A stretch of 64,000 nt of DNA from Lachnospiraceae bacterium. Lineage in GTDB: Bacteria > Bacillota > Clostridia > Lachnospirales > Lachnospiraceae. Below are positions 36,225 to 45,353 of the stretch, piece by piece. The notes beneath the pieces were generated by a model. It saw nothing but the letters and a program-made list of their open reading frames with translations. It did no database searches and had not been told where the DNA came from. The position numbers and the translations under genes are program-made. Within the stretch, counting starts at the first letter, position 1. Each line of letters begins with the position of its first letter. The stretch is taken from assembly GCA_017619615.1 (NCBI GenBank), contig JAFZRY010000007.1, positions 1 through 64,000 of the forward strand. The letters run 5' to 3'.

Positions 36225-38153
36225 ATGAAGATCACACTGAAGGACGGCAGCGTACGGGAATACGATCACCCGATGCGGGCTATCGACATCGCGGCGGACA
36301 TTTCCGAGGGCCTGGCCCGGATGGCCTGCCTGGCGGAGATCAACGGGGAGAAGAAGGATCTGCGGACCGAGATCGCGGAAGACGCGAAACTGAATTTCTT
36401 CACCGCGAAGGATCCGGAGGGCCTTTCCGCGCTGCGCCACACCGCGGCCCATGTCATGGCCCAGGCCGTGCTGCGCCTGCATCCGGACGCCAAACTGGCC
36501 ATCGGCCCGTCGATCGCGGACGGCTTCTATTATGATATCGACTTCAAGGAGCCGCTGCTTGCGGAAGAACTTCCGAAGATCGAAGAAGAGATGAAGAAGA
36601 TCATCAAGGAGGACATCCCGCTGGAGCGCTACACCCTGCCGCGGGAAGAAGCCCTGGCCTGGGCGCACAGCGTCGAGGAGCCTTATAAAGTGGAACTGAT
36701 CACGGACCTGCCGAAGGACGCCACCATCAGCTTCTACAAGCAGGGCGATTTCACGGACCTCTGCGCGGGTCCTCACCTGATGAGCACGAAGGGCGTAGGC
36801 AAGGCCTTCAAGATCATGAGCCTGGCCGGCGCGTACTGGCGCGGCAGCGAAAAGAACAAGATGCTGACCCGTATCTACGCCACGGCTTTCAATAAAAAAG
36901 AAGAACTGGAAGAGTACATCCGCCTGCTGGAGGAAGCCAAGAAGCGCGACCACCGCAAGCTGGGCAAGGAACTGCAGCTGTTCATGAGCGACGAGCTGGT
37001 CGGCAAGGGCATGCCCATGTTCCTGCCGAAGGGTTACACGGTCTGGCGCATCCTGGAGAACTACATCCGCGATAAGGAACTCGCCCAGGGCTATCAGCAC
37101 GTGCTGACCCCGTGCGTGGGCACCGTGGACCTGTACAAAACCTCCGGCCACTGGGATCACTACAAGGACAACATGTTCCCGGCCATGGAAGTGGACGACG
37201 AAGTCTACGTGCTGCGGCCGATGAACTGCCCGCACCACATGCGGATCTACGCGTCGCAGCCGCATTCCTACCGGAACCTGCCGGTGCGCATCGGCGAGAT
37301 CGCGCACGATTTCCGCTACGAGGCCTCGGGCAACCTGAAGGGCATTGAGCGCGGCCGGCATTTCTGCCAGAACGACGCGCACCTGTTCGTGACGCCGGAC
37401 CAGATCAAGGCGGAATTCTCCAAGGTCGTGGACCTGATCTTCGACACCTACAAGGATTTCGGGATCACGAACTACCGCTGCGTGCTGTCCCTGCGCGACC
37501 CGGCGGACAAGGAAAAGTATCATGACGATGACCAGATGTGGAACACGGCCGAGAACGCGCTGCGCGAAGTGCTGAACGACCTGGGCCTGGACTACACCGA
37601 AGAGATCGGCGAGGCCGCCTTCTACGGCCCGAAGCTGGACGTGAACGTGAAGCCCGCGGTCGGCGCGGAATACACGCTGTCCACCTGCCAGCTGGACTTC
37701 TGCCTGCCGCAGAAATTCCACCTGACCTACATCGACAAGGACAACGGGGAGCAGACGCCGGTGGTGATCCACCGCGCCATCCTGGGCTCCCTGGACCGCT
37801 TCATGGCCTACCTGATCGAGGAGACCATGGGCGCCTTCCCGACCTGGCTCGCGCCGGTCCAGGTGAAGGTCCTGCCCATCTCCGAGAAGTATCTGGACTA
37901 CGGCCGGAAAGTGACGGAGCACCTGGCCGCCGCCGGCCTGCGCGTCGAACTGGACGAGCGCGGCGAGAAGATCGGCTACAAGATCCGCGAAGCCCAGAGC
38001 ATGAAGATCCCTTACATGCTCATCGTCGGCCAGAAGGAAGAAGAGGACGGCACCGTTTCGGTCCGCTCCCGCTCCGAAGGCGACCTGGGCAGCAAGCTGC
38101 TGGCTGACTTCACAGAGGCCGTCCTGCAGGAAGTAGCGAACCGCAGCCGGTGA
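36225..38153 (+). CDS. thrS: Threonine--tRNA ligase
   Basis: 642 residues, full length. TGS domain (1-62), the editing domain that removes serine (RHTAAHVMAQAVLRLHP, with the downstream CAGPHL zinc/editing site), the class II core with catalytic zinc residues (MNCPHHMRIY, the RIGEIAHDFRYEASG motif 2) and the anticodon-binding domain (VQVKVLPISEKYLDYGRKV onward). Controlled by the T-box. Followed by two hairpin repeats, then the flavodoxin-like gene. Confidence 0.98.
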   Translation: MKITLKDGSVREYDHPMRAIDIAADISEGLARMACLAEINGEKKDLRTEIAEDAKLNFFTAKDPEGLSALRHTAAHVMAQAVLRLHPDAKLAIGPSIADGFYYDIDFKEPLLAEELPKIEEEMKKIIKEDIPLERYTLPREEALAWAHSVEEPYKVELITDLPKDATISFYKQGDFTDLCAGPHLMSTKGVGKAFKIMSLAGAYWRGSEKNKMLTRIYATAFNKKEELEEYIRLLEEAKKRDHRKLGKELQLFMSDELVGKGMPMFLPKGYTVWRILENYIRDKELAQGYQHVLTPCVGTVDLYKTSGHWDHYKDNMFPAMEVDDEVYVLRPMNCPHHMRIYASQPHSYRNLPVRIGEIAHDFRYEASGNLKGIERGRHFCQNDAHLFVTPDQIKAEFSKVVDLIFDTYKDFGITNYRCVLSLRDPADKEKYHDDDQMWNTAENALREVLNDLGLDYTEEIGEAAFYGPKLDVNVKPAVGAEYTLSTCQLDFCLPQKFHLTYIDKDNGEQTPVVIHRAILGSLDRFMAYLIEETMGAFPTWLAPVQVKVLPISEKYLDYGRKVTEHLAAAGLRVELDERGEKIGYKIREAQSMKIPYMLIVGQKEEEDGTVSVRSRSEGDLGSKLLADFTEAVLQEVANRSR

Positions 38154-38155
38154 TC

Positions 38156-38217
38156 TGACAGGGGGACGGTTCCTTTGTCAGGTTTTGGGACGGAAAGAAC
38201 CGTCCCCCCCTGTCCCA
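38156..38217. repeat. Two GGGACGGTTC elements between thrS and the flavodoxin-like gene
   Basis: A forward TGACA/TGTCA copy (38156-38180) and a reverse GGGAC-ended copy (38186-38217) begin three bases after the thrS stop. Confidence 0.82.
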
Positions 38218-38243
38218 TCAACCGCCCGAATAAGGAGGACCCC

Positions 38244-38876
38244 ATGCCCAAAGTATTGCTTATCAACGGTTCCCCCCACCCGCACGGCTGTACCTTCGTC
38301 GCGCTGGACGAGGTGCGGAAGACGCTGGAGCAGGAAGGAATAGAGACCGAAATGATCCACGTCGGCCACCTGGCCGTGCGCGGCTGCACTGCGTGCCGCG
38401 GCTGCTGGGAGCATGACGGCTGCATCTTCACGGACGATCCGGTCAATGAGACCGCACGGAAATTCGAGGAGGCGGACGGCCTGATCGTGGGCAGCCCGGT
38501 CTATTACGCGTCTCCGAACGGGACGCTGATCGCGTTCCTGGACCGGCTGTTCCAGAGCAGTCATTTCTCCAAGCACATGAAGGTCGGAGCAAGCGTGGTG
38601 AGCTGCCGGCGCGGCGGGAATACCGCGAGCTTCGACGTGCTGAACAAGTATTTCACGATCAGCGGCATGCCGCTGGCCTCCTCCACCTACTGGAACCAGA
38701 TCCACGGCTGCACGCCGGAAGAGGCGCGCAGGGACCTCGAAGGCCTGCAGGTCATGCGGAACCTGGGCCGGAACATGGCGTTCCTGATCCGCGCCATCGC
38801 CGCGCAGAAGGAAAAAGAGGGCCTGCCCCCCGTGGAACGCAAGGATTTCACCAGCTTTATGGACGTAAAGGAATAA
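38244..38876 (+). CDS. Flavodoxin-like NAD(P)H-dependent FMN reductase family protein
   Basis: 210 residues with the flavodoxin fold of the iron-sulfur flavoprotein/WrbA-like group: MPKVLLINGSPHPHGCT (FMN phosphate loop), a CTACRGCWEHDGC cysteine cluster at about 50-62 and GSPVYYASPNGTLIAFLDR. The cysteines could hold a cluster or be redox active. Substrate unknown. ATG at 38244 follows AAGGAGG; trpS starts four bases after its stop. Confidence 0.88.
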   Translation: MPKVLLINGSPHPHGCTFVALDEVRKTLEQEGIETEMIHVGHLAVRGCTACRGCWEHDGCIFTDDPVNETARKFEEADGLIVGSPVYYASPNGTLIAFLDRLFQSSHFSKHMKVGASVVSCRRGGNTASFDVLNKYFTISGMPLASSTYWNQIHGCTPEEARRDLEGLQVMRNLGRNMAFLIRAIAAQKEKEGLPPVERKDFTSFMDVKE

Positions 38877-38880
38877 GAAC

Positions 38881-39972
38881 ATGGCTGAGAAAAAGATCAT
38901 CCTGACCGGAGACCGCCCCACCGGGCGCCTGCACCTGGGCCACTACGTCGGCTCCTTAATGCGCCGCGTGGAGATGCAGAATTCCGGCGAATATGACCAG
39001 ATCAACATCCTGATCGCGGACGATCAGGCCTTAACGGACAACGCGGACAACCCCGGCAAGATCCGGGACAACATCATCCAGGTCGTGCTGGACTACCTGG
39101 CCGTGGGCATCGACCCGGCCCGCACCACGATCTGCGTCCAGTCCGCCCTGCCGGCCCTGCACGCGCTGACGTTCTATTACCTGAACATGGTGACCACTGC
39201 GCGCCTGTCGCGCAACCCCACCGTGAAGGCGGAGATCCAGATGCGCGGCTTCGAGGACGAGGGCCTGCCCGCGGGCTTCTTCACTTACCCGGTGTCGCAG
39301 GCGGCGGACATCACGGCCTTCAACGCGACCATCGTGCCGGTGGGCGAGGACCAGCTGCCCATGATCGAGCAGACCCGCGAGATCGTGGAGAAATTCAACC
39401 GCATTTACGGCGAGACCCTGGTCATGCCGAAGGCCGTCATCCCCGAAAACGCGGTGCAGCGCCGCCTGCCCGGCGTGGACGGCAGCGCCAAGATGAGCAA
39501 GTCCCTCGGCAACGGCATCTATCTCTCCGACACCGCCGCCACCGTGAAAAAACTGGTCAACGGCAAGATGTTCACGGACCCGCAGCACCTGCGCATCGAA
39601 GACCCGGGCCATCTGGAGGGCAATGTAGTCTTCACCTACCTGGACGCCTTCTCGCAGCCGGAGCATTTTGCGGAATTCCTGCCGCAATACGCGAACCTGG
39701 ACGAGATGAAGGAGCACTACAAGCGGGGCGGCCTGGGCGACGGCACCTGCAAGAAGTTCCTGATCAGCGTGCTGAACGAGATCATGGATCCCATCCGCGC
39801 CGAGCGCGCGAAATGGGAAGCCGACCTGGACACGGTCTACGACATCCTCCGCGACGGCACCGCCCGCGCGCGGGAGATCACGAATGAGACGCTGGCCCGC
39901 GTGCGCCACGCCATGCGGATCGACTATTTTGAAGACCGCTCCATCCTCAATGAATGGAAGAAACTGTTATGA
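38881..39972 (+). CDS. trpS: Tryptophan--tRNA ligase
   Basis: A 363-residue class I synthetase. The HIGH-type motif is TGRLHLGHYVGS and the KMSKS loop is intact (GSAKMSKSLGN). The N-terminal TGDRPTG replaces the commoner SGIQPSG and marks a divergent bacterial branch. Length is slightly above the usual 330-350. It sits in a compact unit: its stop overlaps the next start (ATGA at 39969-39972). No T-box is visible before it. Confidence 0.96.
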   Translation: MAEKKIILTGDRPTGRLHLGHYVGSLMRRVEMQNSGEYDQINILIADDQALTDNADNPGKIRDNIIQVVLDYLAVGIDPARTTICVQSALPALHALTFYYLNMVTTARLSRNPTVKAEIQMRGFEDEGLPAGFFTYPVSQAADITAFNATIVPVGEDQLPMIEQTREIVEKFNRIYGETLVMPKAVIPENAVQRRLPGVDGSAKMSKSLGNGIYLSDTAATVKKLVNGKMFTDPQHLRIEDPGHLEGNVVFTYLDAFSQPEHFAEFLPQYANLDEMKEHYKRGGLGDGTCKKFLISVLNEIMDPIRAERAKWEADLDTVYDILRDGTARAREITNETLARVRHAMRIDYFEDRSILNEWKKLL

Positions 39973-41600
39973 AGATCACATTTTTAGGGGCCGATCATGA
40001 AGTGACCGGCTCCCTGACTTATTTAGAGGCCGGTGGTCACCGCATCCTGGTGGACTGCGGGATGGAGCAGGGCAAGGACATCTTCGTGAACCAGAGCCTG
40101 CCCATCGGGGCGGATCAGGTGGACGCGGTCTTCCTGACCCACGCCCATATCGACCACTCCGGCAATCTGCCGCTTCTGTACAAGCAGGGCTACCGCGGGC
40201 CGATCTACGCGACGGAAGCAACGACGAACCTGTGCCGCATCATGCTGATGGACTGCGCCGCGATCCAGGAATCCGAGGTGGAGTGGCAGAACCGCAAGAA
40301 CGACCGCGCCGGCCGCCCGGAAGTGGAGCCGCTCTACACCAAGGAGGACGCGGAGGCCGTGCTGCGCCAGTTCATCCCGCTGTCCTTCGGCGAGCGGAAA
40401 CAGGTGCAGGAGAACGTGGAGGTCCGCTTCGGCAATGCGGGGCATCTGCTGGGTGCCTCCCACATCGAACTCTGGCTGACCGAGGACGGCGTCACGAAGA
40501 AGGTCCTTTTCAGCGGCGACGTGGGCAACACGGACCGTCCGCTGATCAGTGACCCGCAGCCCGTGGAAGAGGCGGATTACGTGATCCTGGAATCCACTTA
40601 CGGCGACCGCCTGCACGAGCCGCACGAGGGGCACGAAGCCTACGTGCTGCAGCTCGCCCGCGCCATCGAACAGGTGCTGGGCCGCGGCGGCAACCTGGTG
40701 ATCCCGGCGTTCGCAGTGGGCCGCACCCAGGAGATCCTGTATTTCATCCGCCAGATCAAGGAAGAAAACATGATCCCGTCGCTGCCGCACTTCAAAGTGG
40801 TGCTGGACAGCCCGCTGGCTGTGGAAGCCACCGCGGTGTTCCAGCAGACGCCCCGGGATTATTTCAACGAGGACACGCGCGCCCTGCTGGACGAGGGCAT
40901 CAACCCGGTCTTTTTCGACGGCCTGGAACTGTCCGTCTCGTCCGAGGAATCCAAGGCCATCAACCTGGACCCGGAGCCCAAGGTCATCATCTCCGCCAGC
41001 GGCATGTGCGAGGCCGGGCGGATCCGCCATCATCTGAAGCACAACCTGTGGCGGCCGGAAAGCGCCGTGCTCTTTGTGGGCTATCAGACCGAGGGGACCC
41101 TGGGCCGCTACCTGCTGGACGGCGCCGACATGGTGAAGCTGTTCGGCGAGGAGATCTCCGTGCAGGCCGAGCTCCTGACCATGCAGGGCATCAGCGGCCA
41201 CGCGGACCGCGACGGCCTGACTGACTGGCTGAACGGCCTTGCCGCCAAACCCGAGCGCGTCTTCATCAACCACGGCGAAGCCGCGGTCTGCGACAGTTTC
41301 GCCTGGTACCTGCGCGACCAGTTCGGCTATTACACGGCGGCGCCTTACAGCGGCACCGTGTACGACCTGCTGACCGGCGAACCGCTGATCCAGACCGAGG
41401 GCATCCCGGTGGAGAAGGCGGAGAAGGGCAAGGAAGAGAAGGCCGGCAAGGCCGCCGAGCCGTCCCTGTTCAACTCCCTGCTGGCGGCCGGCGAACGCCT
41501 GCTGACGATGATCGGCGCCATGAAGGATCGCAGCAACAAGGAGATCAAGAAGATGATCTCGGAGATCGACAAGCTGATCAACAAGTATTCCAAGGAATGA
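39969..41600 (+). CDS. Beta-CASP metallo-beta-lactamase family RNA-processing nuclease
   Basis: 543 residues. The metallo-beta-lactamase part has the zinc motif THAHIDHSG (about residue 58), a later GNAGHLLGASH and SGDVGNTDRPL; a beta-CASP domain follows (AFAVGRTQEILYFIRQI, ASGMCEAGRIRHHLKHNLW), with SGHADRDGL closing the site. The family includes bacterial relatives of CPSF73; substrates are RNA by inference. The C-terminus (about 480-543) is a basic, helical extension. Start and stop both overlap neighbours by ATGA. Confidence 0.92.
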   Translation: MKITFLGADHEVTGSLTYLEAGGHRILVDCGMEQGKDIFVNQSLPIGADQVDAVFLTHAHIDHSGNLPLLYKQGYRGPIYATEATTNLCRIMLMDCAAIQESEVEWQNRKNDRAGRPEVEPLYTKEDAEAVLRQFIPLSFGERKQVQENVEVRFGNAGHLLGASHIELWLTEDGVTKKVLFSGDVGNTDRPLISDPQPVEEADYVILESTYGDRLHEPHEGHEAYVLQLARAIEQVLGRGGNLVIPAFAVGRTQEILYFIRQIKEENMIPSLPHFKVVLDSPLAVEATAVFQQTPRDYFNEDTRALLDEGINPVFFDGLELSVSSEESKAINLDPEPKVIISASGMCEAGRIRHHLKHNLWRPESAVLFVGYQTEGTLGRYLLDGADMVKLFGEEISVQAELLTMQGISGHADRDGLTDWLNGLAAKPERVFINHGEAAVCDSFAWYLRDQFGYYTAAPYSGTVYDLLTGEPLIQTEGIPVEKAEKGKEEKAGKAAEPSLFNSLLAAGERLLTMIGAMKDRSNKEIKKMISEIDKLINKYSKE

Positions 41601-42241
41601 AAACCGACTTCGACCGGAACATGCAGGATATCATCGCCGGGCTGGATCCCCAGGATCCGCCCCGGCTTTTATTGCATTCGTGCTGCGCGCCGTGCTCCAG
41701 CTCCGTACTGGAACAGCTGGCCGGCCCGTTCCGGGTAACGGTTTTGTATTACAACCCCAACATTTATCCGCGGGAGGAGTACGAATTCCGCAAAGCGGAG
41801 CAGAAAGACTTCATCCGCACGTACCCGTTCGCCTGCCCGGTGGATTTCCTGGACTGCGAGTACGAGCCCGCGCAGTTTTACGGGGCGGTGAAGGGCCTCG
41901 AGCAGGAACCGGAGCGGGGCGGCCGCTGTACGGTCTGCTACCGGCTGCGGCTGGCGCGGACGGCGCGGGAAGCGGCGGCGGGCGGCTATGATTTCTTCGC
42001 CACCACGCTGACCCTGAGCCCCCTGAAGGACGCGGTGCGCCTGAACCGCATCGGCGAAGAAGAGGCGGCGCGCCTGGCCGCGGAGCTTGGCCCTTCCGCC
42101 CCCCGCTGGCTCCCCTCGGACTTCAAAAAACGGAACGGATACCTCCGCTCCCTGGAGATCACCCGCGCCTGCGGCATGTACCGCCAGAACTACTGCGGCT
42201 GCGAATTCTCGCTGCGGGCGGGAAATAAGGACGACTTATGA
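41597..42241 (+). CDS. queH: Epoxyqueuosine reductase QueH
   Basis: 214 residues of the DUF208 family: LLHSCCAPCSS near the N-terminus, YYNPNIYPREEYEFRK, CTVCYRLRL and a CGCEFS end give the cysteine set of QueH, which reduces epoxyqueuosine in tRNA to queuosine without cobalamin. Both its start (ATGA with the nuclease gene) and its stop (ATGA with the deaminase-like gene) overlap, so translation is coupled across the unit. Confidence 0.95.
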   Translation: MKTDFDRNMQDIIAGLDPQDPPRLLLHSCCAPCSSSVLEQLAGPFRVTVLYYNPNIYPREEYEFRKAEQKDFIRTYPFACPVDFLDCEYEPAQFYGAVKGLEQEPERGGRCTVCYRLRLARTAREAAAGGYDFFATTLTLSPLKDAVRLNRIGEEEAARLAAELGPSAPRWLPSDFKKRNGYLRSLEITRACGMYRQNYCGCEFSLRAGNKDDL

Positions 42242-44697
42242 CCTATTTCGGACGATTTTATCTGGACCGCGAAAAGGACATCGCCGTGGACCTCTACCGC
42301 GACGGCGACGCCATGGAGTACCGCCTCCGCACGCCGAACCACCACAGCGGCAACCTGATCACGAACCTCGCGCGCGTCTGCCGCGCCGACCTCACCGAGG
42401 AAGAAGAAACGGGACTGAAAGTCATGACAGGCCCCGTTTTTTCCTATGTGGACGGGGAGAACCGCCAGGTCTTCATCCTGCGCCTGGGCAACACCAAGGT
42501 CGCGAACATCTACCCGGACGGCACCATCGAGCGGAAGGCCACGGTCCCGGCCATCGCCAAAACGCTGATGAGCCAGACCAAGGATTACCGCCTGGACCTG
42601 TTCCGCACGCTGGTCAAGACATACATCCTGAGCGAGTGCAAGTTCCGGACGGACCTGCACACGCACATGAACGCGATCCTGGAGCCGGACGCGCTGATCG
42701 CGCTGGGCATCGCCCACCAGATCCGGTACCCGCTGTATTACGTCAAAAAACTGGGGCTGGAGCTGACGGAAGAGCAGCAGCGGACGATGGCAGCGCGGCG
42801 CGCGCGGGCGGAGGAGTCGCTGGACCTGACGGGGCTGGAGGGCAAATACCGCGACCGGCGCATCGACGATAACTGCTTCATCAACGTGGCGAAACTGATT
42901 TTGGGCCATCCCGAGGCCGCGGAACGGAACATCGCGAAGATCCGCGCGTCGCTGGCCGTGCTGAAGGACGGCCAGGCGGTTTTTTCCAATCTGGAAAAAG
43001 TCTACCTGTACCGATATGTGTTCACGCGCGGTGTGCGCGCGGAAGATCCGATGCCGGCGGAAGCGCTGCGGGAGAAGATCACGGACATCCCGGACCCGGA
43101 TATCCGCCGCACCGCGGCGAAGATGCTGGCGGACCGGCAGAGCAAAGCGTACGGCGGCAACACGCTGTTCCAGGACAAGCTGCTCTGGATCGCGCGCAGC
43201 TATGCGGCGGCGGGCGTGCGGTACGCGGAGATCTCCGATACCGCGCTCGCGAAGGCGGACCAGGCGCCCGGCCGGCTGGCGGAGATCCACGGCGTGATGC
43301 CGGCGGCGATGCGCGAGACCGGGGTGACGCTGCGTTTCCTGGCGGGGATCCGCCGGACGCCGCTCACCATCGTGAAAGACCAGGTCGCGCCGCGCGATTA
43401 CCTGCGCGAGAACATCCGCACCCTGGAGGCCGTCGCGGAGGACCCGTATCTGGCGGGCTGCGACATCCTGGGCGAGGAGATCAATGATATTGAAGAACTT
43501 AAGCCGCTCATCGAACGGCTGACGGCGCTGGCAGGGCGGATCCCGGACTTCGTGATCCGCATCCATGCCGGTGAAAGCGACAGCCTGCGGGGCAACGTCG
43601 CGGGCAGCCTGCGCTGCGTGCGCGAGTCGCTGGCGCCGGGACAGCCCATGCCGGCCCTGCGCATCGGCCACGGTCTGTACACCTCCAACCTGAAAAGCGC
43701 CCGCGGCCAGGCGCTGCTGAAAGACCTGAAAGAAAGCGGCGCGGTGCTGGAATTCCAGATCAGTTCCAACGTGCGACTGAACAACTTAAGCCGCGTGGAG
43801 GACCACCCGCTGAAGCAGTATCTCCGCGCGGGCGTCGCCTGCGTGCAGGGGACGGACGGCGGCGCGCTGTACGGGACCAATTCCATCGACGAGGAACTGG
43901 CGCTGGAGCGCCTGCTGGGCCTGACGCCGCGTGACCTGAAGGCGATGTGCCGGGCCGAGGAACGCGTGATGCGGGCCGGCCTGGAAGCGTTCCGCACGAA
44001 AAAACAGCGCCTGGGCCGGGCGCTGAAAGGACGCGGGATCAGGGAATACTATGAAGCGCAGCTGCAGGCGGAAGGCGGGCGGCTGCTGACCATGCCGGCG
44101 GAAAAGCGCCGGACTTCGGCCGAAGTGCTGGAGGACCGGATCCGCCCGCTGCCCGCGGAGAAATTCCCGCTCATCCTGGCCGGCGGCAGCTTCAACAGCG
44201 ACCGGCGGCGCTCTGCGCTTCGGCCGGAACTGCTGGGGCTGCTGGACGACCTGCTGGCGCGGCTCAACCCGCAGAAAACGTACTTCGTCATCGGCCACAA
44301 ACTGAGCGCTTACGAAAAAGCGTTGGTAGAGAAAAACGCCGGCCGCTTCGAGATCTTCGCGGTCGTGCCCACGCTGCTGACGCCGCGCGAGGCCGCGGCC
44401 CTGCGGCGCTCCGGCGTCTCGGTCCGGCTGTCCATCGAGCCCTACGGCCTCGGCCTTTACAAAAGCATCGCCTACGAGATCTTCAAGAACCGCGCCTCCG
44501 TCCTGCTCGCCCTGGACGGCAACGCCGCCGGCGCCAACCTGATCCAGGAAGCCAAAAACGCGCGCGTGAAATGCCATATTTTCGTCAGCCGCACCTCCCG
44601 CGGCCTCCGCGAAAAGACGCGCTCCCTCGAAGGGTACATCCGTTTATTCGATCCCGCGGAGGATATCGTTCCGGAAATCGCCGCCCTCATCAAATGA
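42238..44697 (+). CDS. Adenosine-deaminase-like protein with N-terminal and C-terminal extra domains
   Basis: 819 residues. Residues 1-130 are a beta-rich domain I do not recognise. The middle is a divergent adenosine/AMP deaminase barrel: H141-T-H143 (metal), H443-A-G-E446, H478 in RIGHG and D540 in TDGG. The usual second aspartate of TDD is a glycine. About 300 residues separate HTH from HAGE, roughly 100 more than in plain deaminases. The C-terminal part (about 640-819) has a Rossmann-like pattern (LILAGGSFN, YFVIGHKL, ALDGNAAGANLI) suggesting a SLOG- or TIR-like nucleotide-binding fold. Function unknown; a nucleotide or tRNA-base deaminase is inference. ATGA-coupled to queH. Confidence 0.8.
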   Translation: MTYFGRFYLDREKDIAVDLYRDGDAMEYRLRTPNHHSGNLITNLARVCRADLTEEEETGLKVMTGPVFSYVDGENRQVFILRLGNTKVANIYPDGTIERKATVPAIAKTLMSQTKDYRLDLFRTLVKTYILSECKFRTDLHTHMNAILEPDALIALGIAHQIRYPLYYVKKLGLELTEEQQRTMAARRARAEESLDLTGLEGKYRDRRIDDNCFINVAKLILGHPEAAERNIAKIRASLAVLKDGQAVFSNLEKVYLYRYVFTRGVRAEDPMPAEALREKITDIPDPDIRRTAAKMLADRQSKAYGGNTLFQDKLLWIARSYAAAGVRYAEISDTALAKADQAPGRLAEIHGVMPAAMRETGVTLRFLAGIRRTPLTIVKDQVAPRDYLRENIRTLEAVAEDPYLAGCDILGEEINDIEELKPLIERLTALAGRIPDFVIRIHAGESDSLRGNVAGSLRCVRESLAPGQPMPALRIGHGLYTSNLKSARGQALLKDLKESGAVLEFQISSNVRLNNLSRVEDHPLKQYLRAGVACVQGTDGGALYGTNSIDEELALERLLGLTPRDLKAMCRAEERVMRAGLEAFRTKKQRLGRALKGRGIREYYEAQLQAEGGRLLTMPAEKRRTSAEVLEDRIRPLPAEKFPLILAGGSFNSDRRRSALRPELLGLLDDLLARLNPQKTYFVIGHKLSAYEKALVEKNAGRFEIFAVVPTLLTPREAAALRRSGVSVRLSIEPYGLGLYKSIAYEIFKNRASVLLALDGNAAGANLIQEAKNARVKCHIFVSRTSRGLREKTRSLEGYIRLFDPAEDIVPEIAALIK

Positions 44698-44706
44698 GGC
44701 CGCTGA

Positions 44707-44753
44707 GGGACGGTTCTTCCTGGCACTGCCACCAGGAACCGTCCCCAGTGGCA
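44707..44753. repeat. GGGACGGTTC element, TGGCACT-ended variant
   Basis: Two readings overlap: GGGACGGTTC...CCTGG with CCAGGAACCGTCCC (44707-44745), and a reverse copy with ends TGGCACT/AGTGGCA (44721-44753). Confidence 0.7.
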
Positions 44754-44768
44754 CCGTTTGACGAATCA

Positions 44769-44807
44769 AAAAACCTGACAAAGGAACCATCCTTCTGTCA
44801 GGTTTTT
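44769..44807. terminator. GGGACGGTTC-type element acting as a bidirectional terminator
   Basis: AAAAACCTGACA (44769-44780) pairs perfectly with TGTCAGGTTTTT (44796-44807), with AAGGA/TCCTT inside. A-run before and T-run after make it a terminator for both converging genes. Confidence 0.82.
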
Positions 44808-44828
44808 AATTTCCGGGCTGCGGCAGGT

Positions 44829-45353
44829 TTATTCGTCCTGCAGCAGGGTGTGCATGATGTGGCTGTAGATCTCCTGGCTGGAGGACTGCCAGCGGTCGCA
44901 GATGATGCGGGCCTGCTCTTCGCTGGGGACGGAGAGGAGGAGTTTCAGGAGCTGTACTTTGCCTTCGCGGACTTCGCAGGTGACTTCGTAGTCCGTGCCG
45001 GCGGTCTTGCGGTAGTCCGCGGTGATGCCCATTTCGTTGCGGAGGCGGATCTTATGTTTCTTCAGGAAGGCGTGGATGTCTTCCTTGATGGCGTCCGGGA
45101 TATCGCTGCCGAAGAAACTCAGCGTCTCCTCGCCCTCGCGGGTGATCTCATAACGCTGGGATCCGCGCACGGTGGTCACTTTGATGAGGTGCGCATCCAG
45201 CAGTTCGCTGACGCCCTGCTGCAGGGTCATGTAGTTGGTGTATTCCGTAGTCAGGAAAAATTCGGAGATCTGTTCGTTGCTGATGGGCAGATTGGCCTGC
45301 TGCAGCAGGTAGAGAACCATCAGTTTGTATAATACCTGCGGGTCGCTGATCAT
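44829..45353 (-). CDS. DUF4364 family protein
   Basis: 174 residues. The N-terminal half looks like a winged helix (MISDPQVLYKLMVLYLLQQ, NEQISEFFLTTEYTNYMTLQQGVSELLDAHLIKV), followed by an alpha-beta domain. The DUF4364 family is widespread in Clostridia and is treated as a probable regulator; no target is known to me. ATG at 45353 follows GGGGAGG; the longer start at 45386 lies on a TAAAAT-like -10 box. Confidence 0.87.
   Translation of the reverse strand: MISDPQVLYKLMVLYLLQQANLPISNEQISEFFLTTEYTNYMTLQQGVSELLDAHLIKVTTVRGSQRYEITREGEETLSFFGSDIPDAIKEDIHAFLKKHKIRLRNEMGITADYRKTAGTDYEVTCEVREGKVQLLKLLLSVPSEEQARIICDRWQSSSQEIYSHIMHTLLQDE

Noticed and set aside
42238-44697. A complete RADAR defence locus
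   Set aside because: There is no RdrA-type ATPase next to it, and the neighbours are queH and a DUF4364 gene. Only a family-level resemblance is claimed.
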